A stretch of DNA of 56,650 bases, taken from contig URAU01000017.1 in the NCBI GenBank assembly GCA_900545955.1, positions 1 to 56,650 on the forward strand, read 5' to 3'. The DNA comes from an uncultured Porphyromonadaceae bacterium (GTDB lineage Bacteria; Bacteroidota; Bacteroidia; Bacteroidales; Muribaculaceae). Under the pieces are notes generated by a model, which searched no databases, was not told the DNA's origin, and was given only the letters and a program-made list of their open reading frames with translations. Of the stretch, positions 17,359 through 26,756 are shown piece by piece (position 1 is the first letter of the stretch; every line of letters starts with the position of its first letter). The position numbers and the translations under genes are program-made.

Positions 17359-19017
17359 ATGAAACTGGAACCTGTGAATCTCGATCTGGTATTTGAAACC
17401 AGCTGGGAAGTGTGCAACAAAGTCGGAGGCATCTATACGGTGCTCTCGACCAAGGCCCTTACCCTTCAGAACCTCTACAAGGACAAGACAATCTTTATCG
17501 GTCCTGATGTATGGACCGACGACAATCCATCGCCTTATTTTACTGAAGTCCCCTCGCTGCTGCGTCCGTGGAAGGACAAGGCAGTGCTTCCTCATGGAAT
17601 AAGCGTGCGTGTGGGCCGCTGGAACATCCCCGGCAAGCCTATTGTGATTCTTGTGAAATTCGACGGCATGTATGCCGACAAGGATTACTACTACGGCGAG
17701 ATGTGGGAGCGTTTCGGCGTTGACTCGCTCCACGGCTACGGCGACTACGACGAGGCCTGCTGCTTCGCTCTCGCTGCCGGAATGGTGATAGAGAGCATAT
17801 GCAACCATAAGCGCCTGCGCCATAAGAATGTGCTCGCGCATTTCGACGAATGGACCACGGGAATGGGTCTTCTCTATACCCGCTGGAAAGTGCCTTATGT
17901 CGGAACAATCTTCACCACCCACGCCACTTCGATAGGGCGTAGCATCTGCGGCAACGGCAAACCGCTTTACGACTATATGCCTGCCTACAACGGCGACCAG
18001 ATGGCGCGTGAATTGAATATGGAGTCGAAACACTCTCTCGAAAAGGCCGCCGCCCATACGGCCGACTGCTTCACGACCGTGAGCGACATTACCGCCGCCG
18101 AATGCGAGCAACTGCTCGACCGCCGTCCCGACATCGTGACGCCCAACGGTTTTCAGGGCGATTTGGCTCCCGTTAGAGTAAAGGCCCGCCGCGCACGCAT
18201 CACGGCCCGCGAGGCTCTTCTCAATGTAGCGAAGGCTTTGACTGGCCATACTCCCGCCGACGAAACTTTCATCGTGGCCACTTCCGGCCGATGCGAATAC
18301 CGAAACAAGGGAATCGACGTTTTCCTCGATTCCATAAAGACGCTGGAGAGCGCTCCGGCTTCCAGGCCGGTTCTCGCCTTCGTGCTTGTGCCCGCATGGA
18401 TGAAAGCTCCGCGTGCCGACCTGCAGGCGCGCCTTGCCGCAGGCACCGCCGAGTCTTCGGCGCTCGGCGAACCCACCGTTACCCACGAACTGCACAACAC
18501 CGACTCCGACGCCATTCTCGGTCGTATCCGTCAGCTCGGATTCGCTTCGGCCGACCCCGCCAAGGTGCAGGTGGTCTACGTGCCGAGCTACCTCAACGGC
18601 GACGACGGTATATTCAATATGGACTACTACGAAATACTCTGCGGACTCGACGCCACGGCCTTCCCGTCGTACTACGAGCCGTGGGGCTATACTCCTCTCG
18701 AAAGCGTAGCTTTCGGAATCCCCACCATCACCACGTCGCTTTCCGGCTTCGGCCAGTGGATTCTTTCCTCCTCGAAGAGCGATTTCGCAGTAAGCGGAGT
18801 GGAAGTGGTTCAGCGCAATGATTCCAACTACGGTGAGGTCGTAGCAAATATAGCAGCCGACCTCCGCCGTCTGGCCGACGCCCCCGACGACTACCGCGAG
18901 AAGGCCTCGAAGGCCGCCCGCGATACCGCCGAGCGTGCCGAGTGGAATTATTTCATAACCTATTACATCGACGCATTCCGCCGGGCTCTCGGCGCGGCCG
19001 ACAAGCGCCGCAACTGA
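17359..19017 (+). CDS. Glycogen synthase, GT3 type
   Basis: A 552-residue glycosyltransferase. The N terminus LVFETSWEVCNKVGGIYTVL (residues 10-29) is the hallmark of GT3, the glycogen synthase family of animals and fungi, also carried by Bacteroidetes, rather than the GT5 GlgA of most bacteria. The E-x7-E motif is YYEPWGYTPLE with Glu440 and Glu448. It should extend alpha-1,4-glucan from UDP- or ADP-glucose; GT3 enzymes of animals use UDP-glucose. It is the first gene of a pair with the phosphorylase (60-bp gap), an arrangement that couples synthesis and breakdown of stored glycogen. Confidence 0.92.
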   Translation: MKLEPVNLDLVFETSWEVCNKVGGIYTVLSTKALTLQNLYKDKTIFIGPDVWTDDNPSPYFTEVPSLLRPWKDKAVLPHGISVRVGRWNIPGKPIVILVKFDGMYADKDYYYGEMWERFGVDSLHGYGDYDEACCFALAAGMVIESICNHKRLRHKNVLAHFDEWTTGMGLLYTRWKVPYVGTIFTTHATSIGRSICGNGKPLYDYMPAYNGDQMARELNMESKHSLEKAAAHTADCFTTVSDITAAECEQLLDRRPDIVTPNGFQGDLAPVRVKARRARITAREALLNVAKALTGHTPADETFIVATSGRCEYRNKGIDVFLDSIKTLESAPASRPVLAFVLVPAWMKAPRADLQARLAAGTAESSALGEPTVTHELHNTDSDAILGRIRQLGFASADPAKVQVVYVPSYLNGDDGIFNMDYYEILCGLDATAFPSYYEPWGYTPLESVAFGIPTITTSLSGFGQWILSSSKSDFAVSGVEVVQRNDSNYGEVVANIAADLRRLADAPDDYREKASKAARDTAERAEWNYFITYYIDAFRRALGAADKRRN

Positions 19018-19077
19018 GGCCGTTTCCCACGGCTTAGTCATTCCGAAATAGTAAAAACGTATCATATAAGCTAAAAA

Positions 19078-21633
19078 ATGAAACTTCAAGTCAGCAACAC
19101 CAATGCTCCCGCATGGCGTGATCTTACAATCAAATCCGACCTTCCCTCGAAGCTGAAACACCTCGAGACTCTGGCTAAAAACCTCTGGTGGGTATGGAAC
19201 AGCGACGCCAAGTCGCTCTTCCGCGACCTGAATCCCGACCTGTGGCGCTCCACGGGCGAAAATCCTGTGATGCTGCTCCAGCAACTCTCGTCGGAGCGTC
19301 TCGACGAGATTCTCGCCGACGCCGACCTTATGGCCCGCATCGAGCAGGTGTATGGCAAATTCAAGGAATACATGGCCAAGCCCATGCGCAAGGATATCCC
19401 CTCCGTTTCGTATTTCTCGATGGAATACGGCCTCTGCAACGCCCTTAAAATATATTCCGGCGGTCTGGGCGTCCTTGCAGGCGACTACATCAAGGAGGCT
19501 TCCGACAGCTGTGTGCCCATGACCGCCGTCGGTTTCCTCTACCGCTTCGGATATTTTACCCAGAGCCTGAGTGTCGACGGTCAGCAGATCGCCAACTACG
19601 AGCCCCAGAACTTCAACCAGCTCCCCATCGAGCAGGTGATGGAAGAGAACGGGCGCCCCATGATTCTTGAGGTGCCTTATCCCGGTCGTACAATCTACAG
19701 CCACGTATGGCGCGTGAACGTAGGCCGCATGAAACTCTACCTGATGGATACCGACTTCGACATGAACTCGGAGTTCGACCGCGTAATCACCCATCAGCTT
19801 TATGGCGGCGACTGGGAAAACCGCATCAAGCAGGAATATCTGCTCGGCATCGGCGGCGTGCTGATGCTTAAGAAGCTCGGCATCAACAGTCAGCTTTACC
19901 ACTGCAACGAAGGCCATGCCGCTCTGCTCAACCTGCAGCGCCTCGTCGACTACGTTCAGGAGAAGCATCTCGATTTCAATGTGGCTCTCGAACTGGTGCG
20001 CGCATCAAGCCTATATACCGTTCATACCCCCGTGCCTGCCGGTCACGACTATTTCGACGAAGGTCTCTTCGGCAAATATATGGGCGAATACCCCCAGAAA
20101 CTCGGCATCTCCTGGAACGACCTGATGAACATGGGCCGCGAGAACCCCAACACCAACGAGCGCTTCTCGATGAGCGTGTTCGCTCTCAACACCTGCCAGG
20201 AGGCCAACGGCGTAAGCTGTCTCCACGGCGAGGTGTCGAAAAAGATGTTCGCCGGTATCTGGAAGGGCTACAACTGGCAGGAAAGCCACGTGGGCTATGT
20301 TACCAACGGCGTTCACATGCCCACCTGGGCCGCCTCGGAGTGGAAGGAATTCTATTGGCAGAAACTCGGTCCGGCCGTGTTCGAGCACGCCGACGACCCC
20401 GAGAACTGGAAAGGTATCTTCAAGGTGAAGGATGAGGAGATCTGGAACATGCGCTGCACGATGAAGAACAAGTTCATCAACTTCGTGAAGCGCGACTTCA
20501 AGCAGAAATGGCTCGCCAACCAGGGTGATCCCTCTGCCGTAATGAAGATTGTCGACAAAATCAATCCCAACGCCCTCATCATCGGCTTCGCCCGTCGCTT
20601 CGCCACCTACAAACGTGCCCACCTGCTCTTCACCGACCTTGAGCGCCTCTCGAAGATTGTCAACAACGAGAATTTCCCCGTTCAGTTCGTATTCTCCGGC
20701 AAGGCTCACCCCGCCGACGGTGCAGGTCAGGGTCTGATCAAGCGCATCATGGAGATTTCGCGCATGCCCGAGTTCCTCGGTAAGATTATCTTCCTGGAGG
20801 ACTACAACATGATTGTAGCCAAGCGCCTCGTTACCGGCGTCGACATCTGGCTCAATACCCCAACGCGTCCTCTCGAGGCCTCCGGTACATCGGGCGAGAA
20901 AGCCGAGATGAACGGTGTGCTCAACTTCTCCGTGCTCGACGGCTGGTGGTACGAAGGCTACCGCTTCAACGAGAAGGCCGGATGGGCCCTCACCGACAAG
21001 CGCACCTACACCGACCAGGCTCAGCAGGATAAACTCGATGCCGCCACAATCTACTCGATGCTTGAGAACGAGATTATTCCGCTCTACTTCGCCAAGAACT
21101 CGAAGGGCTACTCGCCCGAGTGGGTGCAGTATATCAAGCGCTCCATCGGCGACATCGCTCCTCACTTCACCATGAAACGCATGATTGAGGACTACATCCA
21201 CCGTTTCTACGACAAGGAGGCAGCCCGCTCGAAGAAACTTCAGGCCAACGACTGTGCTCTTGCCAAGGAGATCGTGGCATGGAAGGAAAAGGTGGCCGCC
21301 GCATGGGATGGCATCAAGGTGTTCGACATCCAGGCTTCCGACATCACCAACTCCACAACCGGCAACGACTTCGCAACCCGCGCCATCATCGACACCAACG
21401 GCTTGGGCAAGGATCTCGGCCTTGAGATGGTAGTCTACAAGAAGGAAGACGGCGAGGAGAAATTCTGGTACACCAAACCCTTCGACGTAGTCAAGGAGGA
21501 AGGCAACGTGCTCACCTACCAGCTCAACATGAAGCTCAAGGATGCAGGCGTGTTCCGCTACGGCTACCGTCTCTATCCGAAGAACCCCAACCTGCCTCAC
21601 CGCATGGACTTCGCCTACACCCGCTGGATTTGA
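19078..21633 (+). CDS. glgP: Alpha-glucan phosphorylase (GT35), short type
   Basis: An 851-residue pyridoxal-phosphate enzyme that releases glucose 1-phosphate from alpha-1,4-glucan. Residues about 10-120 form the DUF3417 N-terminal domain (NLWWVWNSDAKSLFRDLNP), characteristic of the alpha-glucan family phosphorylases distinct from MalP/GlgP of E. coli. The PLP site is EASGTSGEKAEMNG with Lys608. It follows the glycogen synthase by 60 bp and is ended by a strong hairpin at 21715-21760. With the pullulanase it makes a full glucan store and break-down set, although the pullulanase is exported and these two are cytoplasmic. Confidence 0.95.
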   Translation: MKLQVSNTNAPAWRDLTIKSDLPSKLKHLETLAKNLWWVWNSDAKSLFRDLNPDLWRSTGENPVMLLQQLSSERLDEILADADLMARIEQVYGKFKEYMAKPMRKDIPSVSYFSMEYGLCNALKIYSGGLGVLAGDYIKEASDSCVPMTAVGFLYRFGYFTQSLSVDGQQIANYEPQNFNQLPIEQVMEENGRPMILEVPYPGRTIYSHVWRVNVGRMKLYLMDTDFDMNSEFDRVITHQLYGGDWENRIKQEYLLGIGGVLMLKKLGINSQLYHCNEGHAALLNLQRLVDYVQEKHLDFNVALELVRASSLYTVHTPVPAGHDYFDEGLFGKYMGEYPQKLGISWNDLMNMGRENPNTNERFSMSVFALNTCQEANGVSCLHGEVSKKMFAGIWKGYNWQESHVGYVTNGVHMPTWAASEWKEFYWQKLGPAVFEHADDPENWKGIFKVKDEEIWNMRCTMKNKFINFVKRDFKQKWLANQGDPSAVMKIVDKINPNALIIGFARRFATYKRAHLLFTDLERLSKIVNNENFPVQFVFSGKAHPADGAGQGLIKRIMEISRMPEFLGKIIFLEDYNMIVAKRLVTGVDIWLNTPTRPLEASGTSGEKAEMNGVLNFSVLDGWWYEGYRFNEKAGWALTDKRTYTDQAQQDKLDAATIYSMLENEIIPLYFAKNSKGYSPEWVQYIKRSIGDIAPHFTMKRMIEDYIHRFYDKEAARSKKLQANDCALAKEIVAWKEKVAAAWDGIKVFDIQASDITNSTTGNDFATRAIIDTNGLGKDLGLEMVVYKKEDGEEKFWYTKPFDVVKEEGNVLTYQLNMKLKDAGVFRYGYRLYPKNPNLPHRMDFAYTRWI

Positions 21634-21714
21634 TCAATCCGCACGTAAAGGCGCCCCCACGTAGATATCGTAAGATATACGCCTCGACGTTGTATTCTAC
21701 ATAATCAAATTCTG

Positions 21715-21760
21715 AAAAAGCAGATGCGGCCCCCTCAATGGTCTCCCGCATCTGCTTTTT
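21715..21760. terminator. Bidirectional hairpin terminator
   Basis: A perfect 15-bp stem (21715-21729 with 21746-21760) starting with AAAAA and ending in TTTTT, with a 16-base loop, after the phosphorylase gene. Confidence 0.85.
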
Positions 21761-21773
21761 CATTTTTATTCAG

Positions 21774-21781
21774 TATCTTTG
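21774..21781 (+). promoter_or_regulatory. -7 box of the membrane protein gene
   Basis: TATCTTTG, exact TAnnTTTG match, 24 bp before the ATG at 21806. No convincing -33 element. Confidence 0.45.
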
Positions 21782-21805
21782 TGGGGCAATTCATCATGCT
21801 GATAA

Positions 21806-23701
21806 ATGACTGAAAAAAAATATCCTGTACGTCGGGCCTTAATTCCGGCAGTGGTTCTGCTTATGGTTGTGGTCGGACTGTATCTCATGACGTTTTTCAC
21901 CATCCCGTATCAGGAAGATAACGAGTATGGCGTCACGGGTTTTCTGCGCCGTCAGGGTCTGAGTTCCGACCTTAATCTTCCGGGAATATGGAATCAGATG
22001 GTACATCTGTGGAATTACTGTAACGGCAGGGTGATTGACAAACTCCCGGTTCCGGTGCTCGCCCTGATGCCACGCTGGCTGTTTTCGCTGGTCAACGCCG
22101 GAGTTTTTGTGCTTCTCTATGGTGGTGCTTGCAAAACTATGGCTCTGGCTGTTGGCGGCCAGTGGCGTGGAAAGCCTCTGAATACGAGCTTCGTGGGATT
22201 TATGGCCACGCGCCCCTGGCTCGCTTCTGCGTTCGCGCTGCTGATGTCGCTGTTCTTCCCCTGGGATTCCACTATGATGTTGGTGTCGTATCAGCTCGGA
22301 TATGTGTGGACTTCGTGTGCGGTGATCTGGCTGGTCTATTATTTCTGTAACCGCAATCTTATTGTCGACGGTCCGGCGTGGGCTTTTGTCCTTGTGATGT
22401 TTCTTACGGTACTTGCTGCCACTCTGCATGAGTTGATTGCATGCGTGCTATGCTGTGCATTTGTCGTGCCGGCTTTGCTGTCGGAATCGCGAAAGGCGGT
22501 TGTAAGGCGTCTGCTTATGGTTGTGGCGCTTTTCATAGGATTCGAGATTCTCACTCATATGCCCGGACATATGTATCGTGTGGGGTATACGGTGATTGAA
22601 TTCGACTGGCGCAATGTATTTCCTACATGTAAGGGGCTTATGCCCGGCCCGTCGGTAATGCCCGGCGTTGTCTATCTGCTCGCATTGGCTGTATTCGCTG
22701 TATGGAAACTCCCGGTTGTGTCGTTTCGCACTGTATGGCGCAGAGCAATCGATTGGCTCAGACCTCAACGTGAGCGCAGTAGCCTTTGGATGGTGTCGGC
22801 TGTGGTTGCCGGTAGCGTCGTCGCTTCGGTCGGCGTAATGAGCGTGTTTGGCGTGACGCGCATAATGAGCTACGGCGTTATACTCGCGTTTATCGGTGGT
22901 CTGGCTCTGCTCGGATGCTGGCCCGGAGGGCTGCCCCGGTGGTTTGGCATCCTTCTCAAGGTAGTGCTGATGCTTGTCGGCTTGTCGGCCGCCGCTGTCT
23001 GGAGTATCTCCATAGTGCTTGAACGCGAAATCGGCCGTAAGTTCCTTCTGGTTGAGTCATATGCGATTAAAGCCGGAAAAAGTGCTACAATCTATTGCGA
23101 TATTCCGCGGGTCTGGTATGGTGAGTACAGAAACGTTAATCCTTATCCCTGGATGATGATTATTCCGGTGGACCATCATATGAATACCACCTATTTCAAT
23201 CCGGTCAAGGATCCCTATGAGGTTAATATTGTGCCTTACGAGCTGTATGGCATGGAGCGCAATGCTGATTATGAGGATATTATAGCTTCTGACAATCTGC
23301 CTGAAGGGTATGAATGGATTAATCGTGAGCTTGGAATACTTCGCTATCGCAGCAATTATCTCTTTACCAATCCGGAAGGGCTGGATTTGCATGTGCGGGT
23401 TGTCGACGGAAAGCGGTATGCGTGTGTCAATGGCGCATTGAATTTCGACGCGACGTTTGCCGACGGCGGCTCCCAGCGCGCATATTTCGGGATTCGTGAA
23501 ATCTCGACACCACGTACTCATAGCCGTGCCTATTGGCTTGAGCCTGCTATCGATTCCGAAAGCATGGCAAAATCAACTATTCTTACGGCCGAAAAGCTTG
23601 TGGTGAGAGGTCCGTTCTGTTTTGTAATCGATTTCGGTTCCTACGGCTATTTCGATTTCTTCCCCAACGAACCGCTCTACCACACGAAGGTCCTCCCTTG
23701 A
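21806..23701 (+). CDS. Polytopic membrane protein, DUF6056/GT-C-like
   Basis: A 631-residue protein with around ten membrane segments in its first 410 residues and a soluble C-terminal domain of about 215 residues. The first loop has IPYQEDNEYG, the layout in which GT-C glycosyltransferases and DUF6056 proteins place acidic catalytic residues; a YQLGYVWTS segment and a LHEL motif in membrane regions also fit DUF6056. Role is unknown; transfer of a lipid-linked sugar to a surface polymer is one possibility. It stands alone, and base composition here is lower in G+C than in the glycogen genes, hinting at accessory origin. It converges on the GNAT gene with 28 bp between. Confidence 0.6.
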   Translation: MTEKKYPVRRALIPAVVLLMVVVGLYLMTFFTIPYQEDNEYGVTGFLRRQGLSSDLNLPGIWNQMVHLWNYCNGRVIDKLPVPVLALMPRWLFSLVNAGVFVLLYGGACKTMALAVGGQWRGKPLNTSFVGFMATRPWLASAFALLMSLFFPWDSTMMLVSYQLGYVWTSCAVIWLVYYFCNRNLIVDGPAWAFVLVMFLTVLAATLHELIACVLCCAFVVPALLSESRKAVVRRLLMVVALFIGFEILTHMPGHMYRVGYTVIEFDWRNVFPTCKGLMPGPSVMPGVVYLLALAVFAVWKLPVVSFRTVWRRAIDWLRPQRERSSLWMVSAVVAGSVVASVGVMSVFGVTRIMSYGVILAFIGGLALLGCWPGGLPRWFGILLKVVLMLVGLSAAAVWSISIVLEREIGRKFLLVESYAIKAGKSATIYCDIPRVWYGEYRNVNPYPWMMIIPVDHHMNTTYFNPVKDPYEVNIVPYELYGMERNADYEDIIASDNLPEGYEWINRELGILRYRSNYLFTNPEGLDLHVRVVDGKRYACVNGALNFDATFADGGSQRAYFGIREISTPRTHSRAYWLEPAIDSESMAKSTILTAEKLVVRGPFCFVIDFGSYGYFDFFPNEPLYHTKVLP

Positions 23702-23729
23702 CAACTATCTTGCGATTTATATTTCAAAA

Positions 23730-24245
23730 CTATATTCCAAATGCTTGTGAATATCTGACTGTACCATGTGGTAATTTGCGTTTAAACGGAAAGACCATAT
23801 AAAACTGTGTCGATACCTCAAACGGTGCTTCAATCCCAAATGGTAATGCTGAAAGATAACCACTCTTGGAATAATACTCAGGAGATCCGAGTACGACCGA
23901 GCAATAATAGTCGCCCTCTTTCGCTTTTAGATGTCCGGCCTCTATCAGTGCCCGACCAATTCCTTGGTTCTGAAAACCGGGAAGCACGGCTAATGGAGCC
24001 AGTGCAATAGCTTTGCTAATCCCGATATTTATTTGTGAGAACATTGCATATCCTACAATTTTACCTTTGATTTCGGCTACAAAAGAAAGTTCGGGGATAT
24101 ATTCTTCTGTACAACGCAATCTATCAACCAGATTATGCTCATCTCCATCTGTATGTTCCGCCGCGGCAAACGCTGTCTTCACAACTGTTCGGATTTCATC
24201 AAAATCACATAGTTGCTCCGCTCTGATTACCACTGTTTCAATCAT
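23730..24245 (-). CDS. GNAT-family N-acetyltransferase (YhbS-like)
   Basis: A 171-residue acetyltransferase. The acetyl-CoA loop is LPGFQNQGIGRALIEAG near residues 90-106, preceded by IALAPLAVLP, a pattern typical of YhbS-like members. The substrate is not predictable. Its ATG overlaps the stop codon of the upstream TIGR04076 gene by 8 bp, so the two are translationally coupled. The pair sits in a relatively AT-rich accessory stretch. Confidence 0.88.
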   Translation of the reverse strand: MIETVVIRAEQLCDFDEIRTVVKTAFAAAEHTDGDEHNLVDRLRCTEEYIPELSFVAEIKGKIVGYAMFSQINIGISKAIALAPLAVLPGFQNQGIGRALIEAGHLKAKEGDYYCSVVLGSPEYYSKSGYLSALPFGIEAPFEVSTQFYMVFPFKRKLPHGTVRYSQAFGI

Positions 24246-24630
24246 AGTTGATGCGTTCTATCTTGAAGATAACCGGGCGAGTGCCATCATTACAACACGT
24301 TATCATGGTGTTATCGTCGCGCATCCAGCCCTTCATTATCGAACCACCTTGCAGACCTGTGTAGATATAACGGGATATGGCATCCCAAGCCTCTGAGCAA
24401 AATGGTTTTTTCGGTCCTCCGGCTATATCATCAGGGTTGCCGTCTGTCTTGACAAGTGTGTTCAGACCACAATGCCAGTAGTCGTCACGCTCATCGTCGC
24501 GGTAGAAAACAAACTCGTCTCCCTTGTTATATACAGGGCATTTGCCGGAACAGGGATTGGCGCAATACTGCTGCTGATATTCCGAATATAGCTTGGTGTC
24601 AAGCACCGTTACTTTCACTTTATATTTCAT
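24238..24630 (-). CDS. TIGR04076-family protein
   Basis: A 130-residue small protein, MKYKVKVTVLDTKLYSEYQQ at its N terminus, with a Cys-rich segment (CANPCSGKCPVY) and then CGLNTLVKTDGNPDD, PFCSEAWDAISRYI and MITCCNDGTRPVIF. This is the TIGR04076 arrangement; biochemical function is unknown, and the cysteines could bind a metal or be redox active. I start at the ATG at 24630; a GTG nine bases upstream is possible. A weak -7 box (TACCTTTA, minus strand, 24660-24667) lies 30 bp upstream. It is coupled to the GNAT gene. Confidence 0.8.
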   Translation of the reverse strand: MKYKVKVTVLDTKLYSEYQQQYCANPCSGKCPVYNKGDEFVFYRDDERDDYWHCGLNTLVKTDGNPDDIAGGPKKPFCSEAWDAISRYIYTGLQGGSIMKGWMRDDNTMITCCNDGTRPVIFKIERINYD

Positions 24631-24781
24631 AATGCTCACATTATTTCTAATCTTGACTGTAAAGGTAATAATAATCTTCGCTTGTCAGCCTACTAACGCT
24701 AAAATATCCAACCGCGCGTATGTTTATAATGGTGTCGTTATCGTTTAGACCTATTGTTATCATAAAAGATGAAAATGCTTA

Positions 24782-24963
24782 AGCAACTGGTCGAAATTAT
24801 TTTAATATTTCCGGGAGGAAAATTTTCAGGAGATTTTTCTTGATGAAGAAGGAGTGTAGATGTCTACACGACTGATGAAGAGAGGAAAAGATTCGAAAAT
24901 TTTCCCGCGGAAATGTTGAAATAAATAGATTAGGAAAGTATAAAATAATTATGAACAGTTACT
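24782..24963 (+). mobile_element. MITE-like element, copy 2
   Basis: A 182-bp near copy of the element at 12661-12842, same orientation and same length with about ten substitutions and no gaps. Terminal inverted repeats AGCAACTG...CAGTTACT continue inward imperfectly for about 30 bp. TA flanks both ends (24780-24781 and 24964-24965). It sits in gene-free sequence upstream of the TIGR04076 gene. Confidence 0.75.
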
Positions 24964-25153
24964 TAACTATTAATATTCGGTTGAATCTTTAAAACATACG
25001 CTTTTTCTACACCTCTTACTCCCTGAAAGCAACTTCCCAAATTCCTCTTCTTCCTCAAGGATGGGTGTGTCGTCATTTTATTATGCAGTTGATTTTTCAG
25101 TGATAAATACCCTTGAAAATCAATTCTACATGAAGTGGCAGATAGAGGTTTAC
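24964..25153. other. Gene-free spacer
   Basis: About 190 bp of AT-rich sequence between the MITE copy and the gpmI terminator. No coding region, exact promoter box or strong hairpin was found. Confidence 0.4.
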
Positions 25154-25195
25154 AAATAAACGAAGCGGCGCCGTCGGGCGCCGCTTCGTTTATTT
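25154..25195. terminator. Bidirectional hairpin terminator after gpmI
   Basis: A perfect 17-bp stem (25154-25170 with 25179-25195) with an 8-base loop; the arms begin AAATAAA and end TTTATTT. It terminates the leftward gpmI transcript. Confidence 0.85.
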
Positions 25196-25210
25196 GAATC
25201 TGATGCAGGT

Positions 25211-26728
25211 TCAGGGCTTCACGAGGTTGTGGCCGGTCATTTCGGCGGGTTGGGGCATCCCCAGGATGTGGAGGATGGTGGGTGCCACGTCGGCCAGACG
25301 GCCGTTCTCAACGGTGGCGTTGGCGTTGTCGGAAACGTATACGCATGGCACCGGGTTGAGCGAGTGGGCCGTGTTGGGCGTTCCGTCGGGGTTTACGGCG
25401 TTGTCCGCATTGCCGTGGTCGGCGATGATGATAGTTTCGTAGCCGGTGGCTTTGGCGGCTTCAATTACGGTCTTCACGCAGTTGTCGACTGCTGCTACGG
25501 CTTTCTCGATGGCGTCGTATACGCCGGTATGACCTACCATGTCGCCGTTGGCGAAGTTTACGACCACGAAGTCGTATTTGTCTTCGCGGATGGCGGTGGC
25601 CAGTTTGTCGGCAACCTCATAGGCGCTCATTTCGGGCTTGAGGTCGTAGGTGGCAACCTTGGGCGACGGAACCAGGATACGCTCCTCGCCTTCGTAGGGG
25701 GCTTCGCGGCCGCCGTTGAAGAAGAAGGTCACGTGGGCGTATTTCTCGGTTTCGGCTATGTGGAGTTGTTTTTTGCCGTTGTTGGCAAGGTATTCGCCGA
25801 GGGTGTTCTCCACATTCTCCTTGGGGAAGAGGATGTGCACGCCGGTAAACGAGGCGTCGTAAGGGGTCATGCAGTAGTACTGCAGTCCGGGCAGCGTGTG
25901 CATCCCCTCTTCGGGCATGTCGTGCTGGGTGAGTACTACGGTGAGTTCCTTGGCGCGGTCGTTGCGGTAGTTGAAGAAGATTATCACGTCGCCGGGCTTG
26001 ATGGTGCCGTCGACGGTCGAGTTGTTGATGGGGAGCACGAATTCGTCGGTCACGTCGGCGTCGTAGCTCTCCTGCATGGCCTCAACCATGTCGGTGGCCT
26101 GCTTGCCTTTGCCCTCCACAAGAAGGTCGTAGGCCACTTTCACGCGGTCCCAGCGTTTGTCGCGGTCCATGGCATAGTAGCGGCCGATAATCGAGGCGAT
26201 GGTGCCGGCGCTCTGCTTGCAGTGCTCCGTCAGTTGCTCGATGAAGCCTTTGCCGGAGCGCGGGTCGGTGTCACGGCCGTCCATGAAGCAGTGCAGGAAC
26301 ACTTTCTCAAGCCCGTACTCCTTGGCGATATCGCAGAGGGCGAAAATATGGTCGAACGAGGAGTGCACGCCGCCGGTCGAGGTCAGACCCATGAAGTGGA
26401 TGCCAACGCCGTGCTCTTTGGCGTAGCCGAAAGCGTTTTTGATTTCGGGGTTGTTGAGAATCGAGCCGTCGGCAATGGCTTTGTTGATTTTCACGAGGTC
26501 CTGATATACCACGCGCCCTGCGCCGATGTTGAGGTGGCCTACCTCCGAGTTACCCATCTGGCCGTCGGGGAGGCCGACGTTTTCGCCGGAGGTCTGAAGT
26601 TCGGAGTGGGGATATTTTTCGAGAAGCTGATTCCAGTAGGCGGGATGGGCGGTGTAGATGGCGTCGCTCTTCGAGCGGTCGCCGATTCCCCATCCGTCGA
26701 GAATCATAAGTAATGCTTTATGTGCCAT
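25211..26728 (-). CDS. gpmI: 2,3-bisphosphoglycerate-independent phosphoglycerate mutase
   Basis: A 505-residue alkaline-phosphatase-superfamily enzyme that interconverts 3- and 2-phosphoglycerate in glycolysis using manganese. The metal-binding start LMILDGWGIGD (Asp11), the catalytic Ser61 in GQMGNSEVGHLNIG, HCFMDGRDTDPRSG, and the C-terminal IIADHGNADN metal motif are all present. Length is typical (about 510). It is the downstream gene of a pair with the fumarase (28-bp gap) and ends in a strong hairpin. Confidence 0.97.
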   Translation of the reverse strand: MAHKALLMILDGWGIGDRSKSDAIYTAHPAYWNQLLEKYPHSELQTSGENVGLPDGQMGNSEVGHLNIGAGRVVYQDLVKINKAIADGSILNNPEIKNAFGYAKEHGVGIHFMGLTSTGGVHSSFDHIFALCDIAKEYGLEKVFLHCFMDGRDTDPRSGKGFIEQLTEHCKQSAGTIASIIGRYYAMDRDKRWDRVKVAYDLLVEGKGKQATDMVEAMQESYDADVTDEFVLPINNSTVDGTIKPGDVIIFFNYRNDRAKELTVVLTQHDMPEEGMHTLPGLQYYCMTPYDASFTGVHILFPKENVENTLGEYLANNGKKQLHIAETEKYAHVTFFFNGGREAPYEGEERILVPSPKVATYDLKPEMSAYEVADKLATAIREDKYDFVVVNFANGDMVGHTGVYDAIEKAVAAVDNCVKTVIEAAKATGYETIIIADHGNADNAVNPDGTPNTAHSLNPVPCVYVSDNANATVENGRLADVAPTILHILGMPQPAEMTGHNLVKP

Positions 26729-26756
26729 TTATGTGTGGATGGATATTATTGTGTTG

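Noticed and set aside
17308..19968. Very long minus-strand open frame (886 codons) opposite the glycogen synthase and phosphorylase genes
   Set aside because: It is the mirror of two certain genes; it arises from codon bias and GC-rich third positions, has no ribosome site, and its translation has no recognisable domain.
20011..21600. 529-codon minus-strand frame opposite the phosphorylase gene
   Set aside because: Same reason: mirror frame of a well-supported enzyme.
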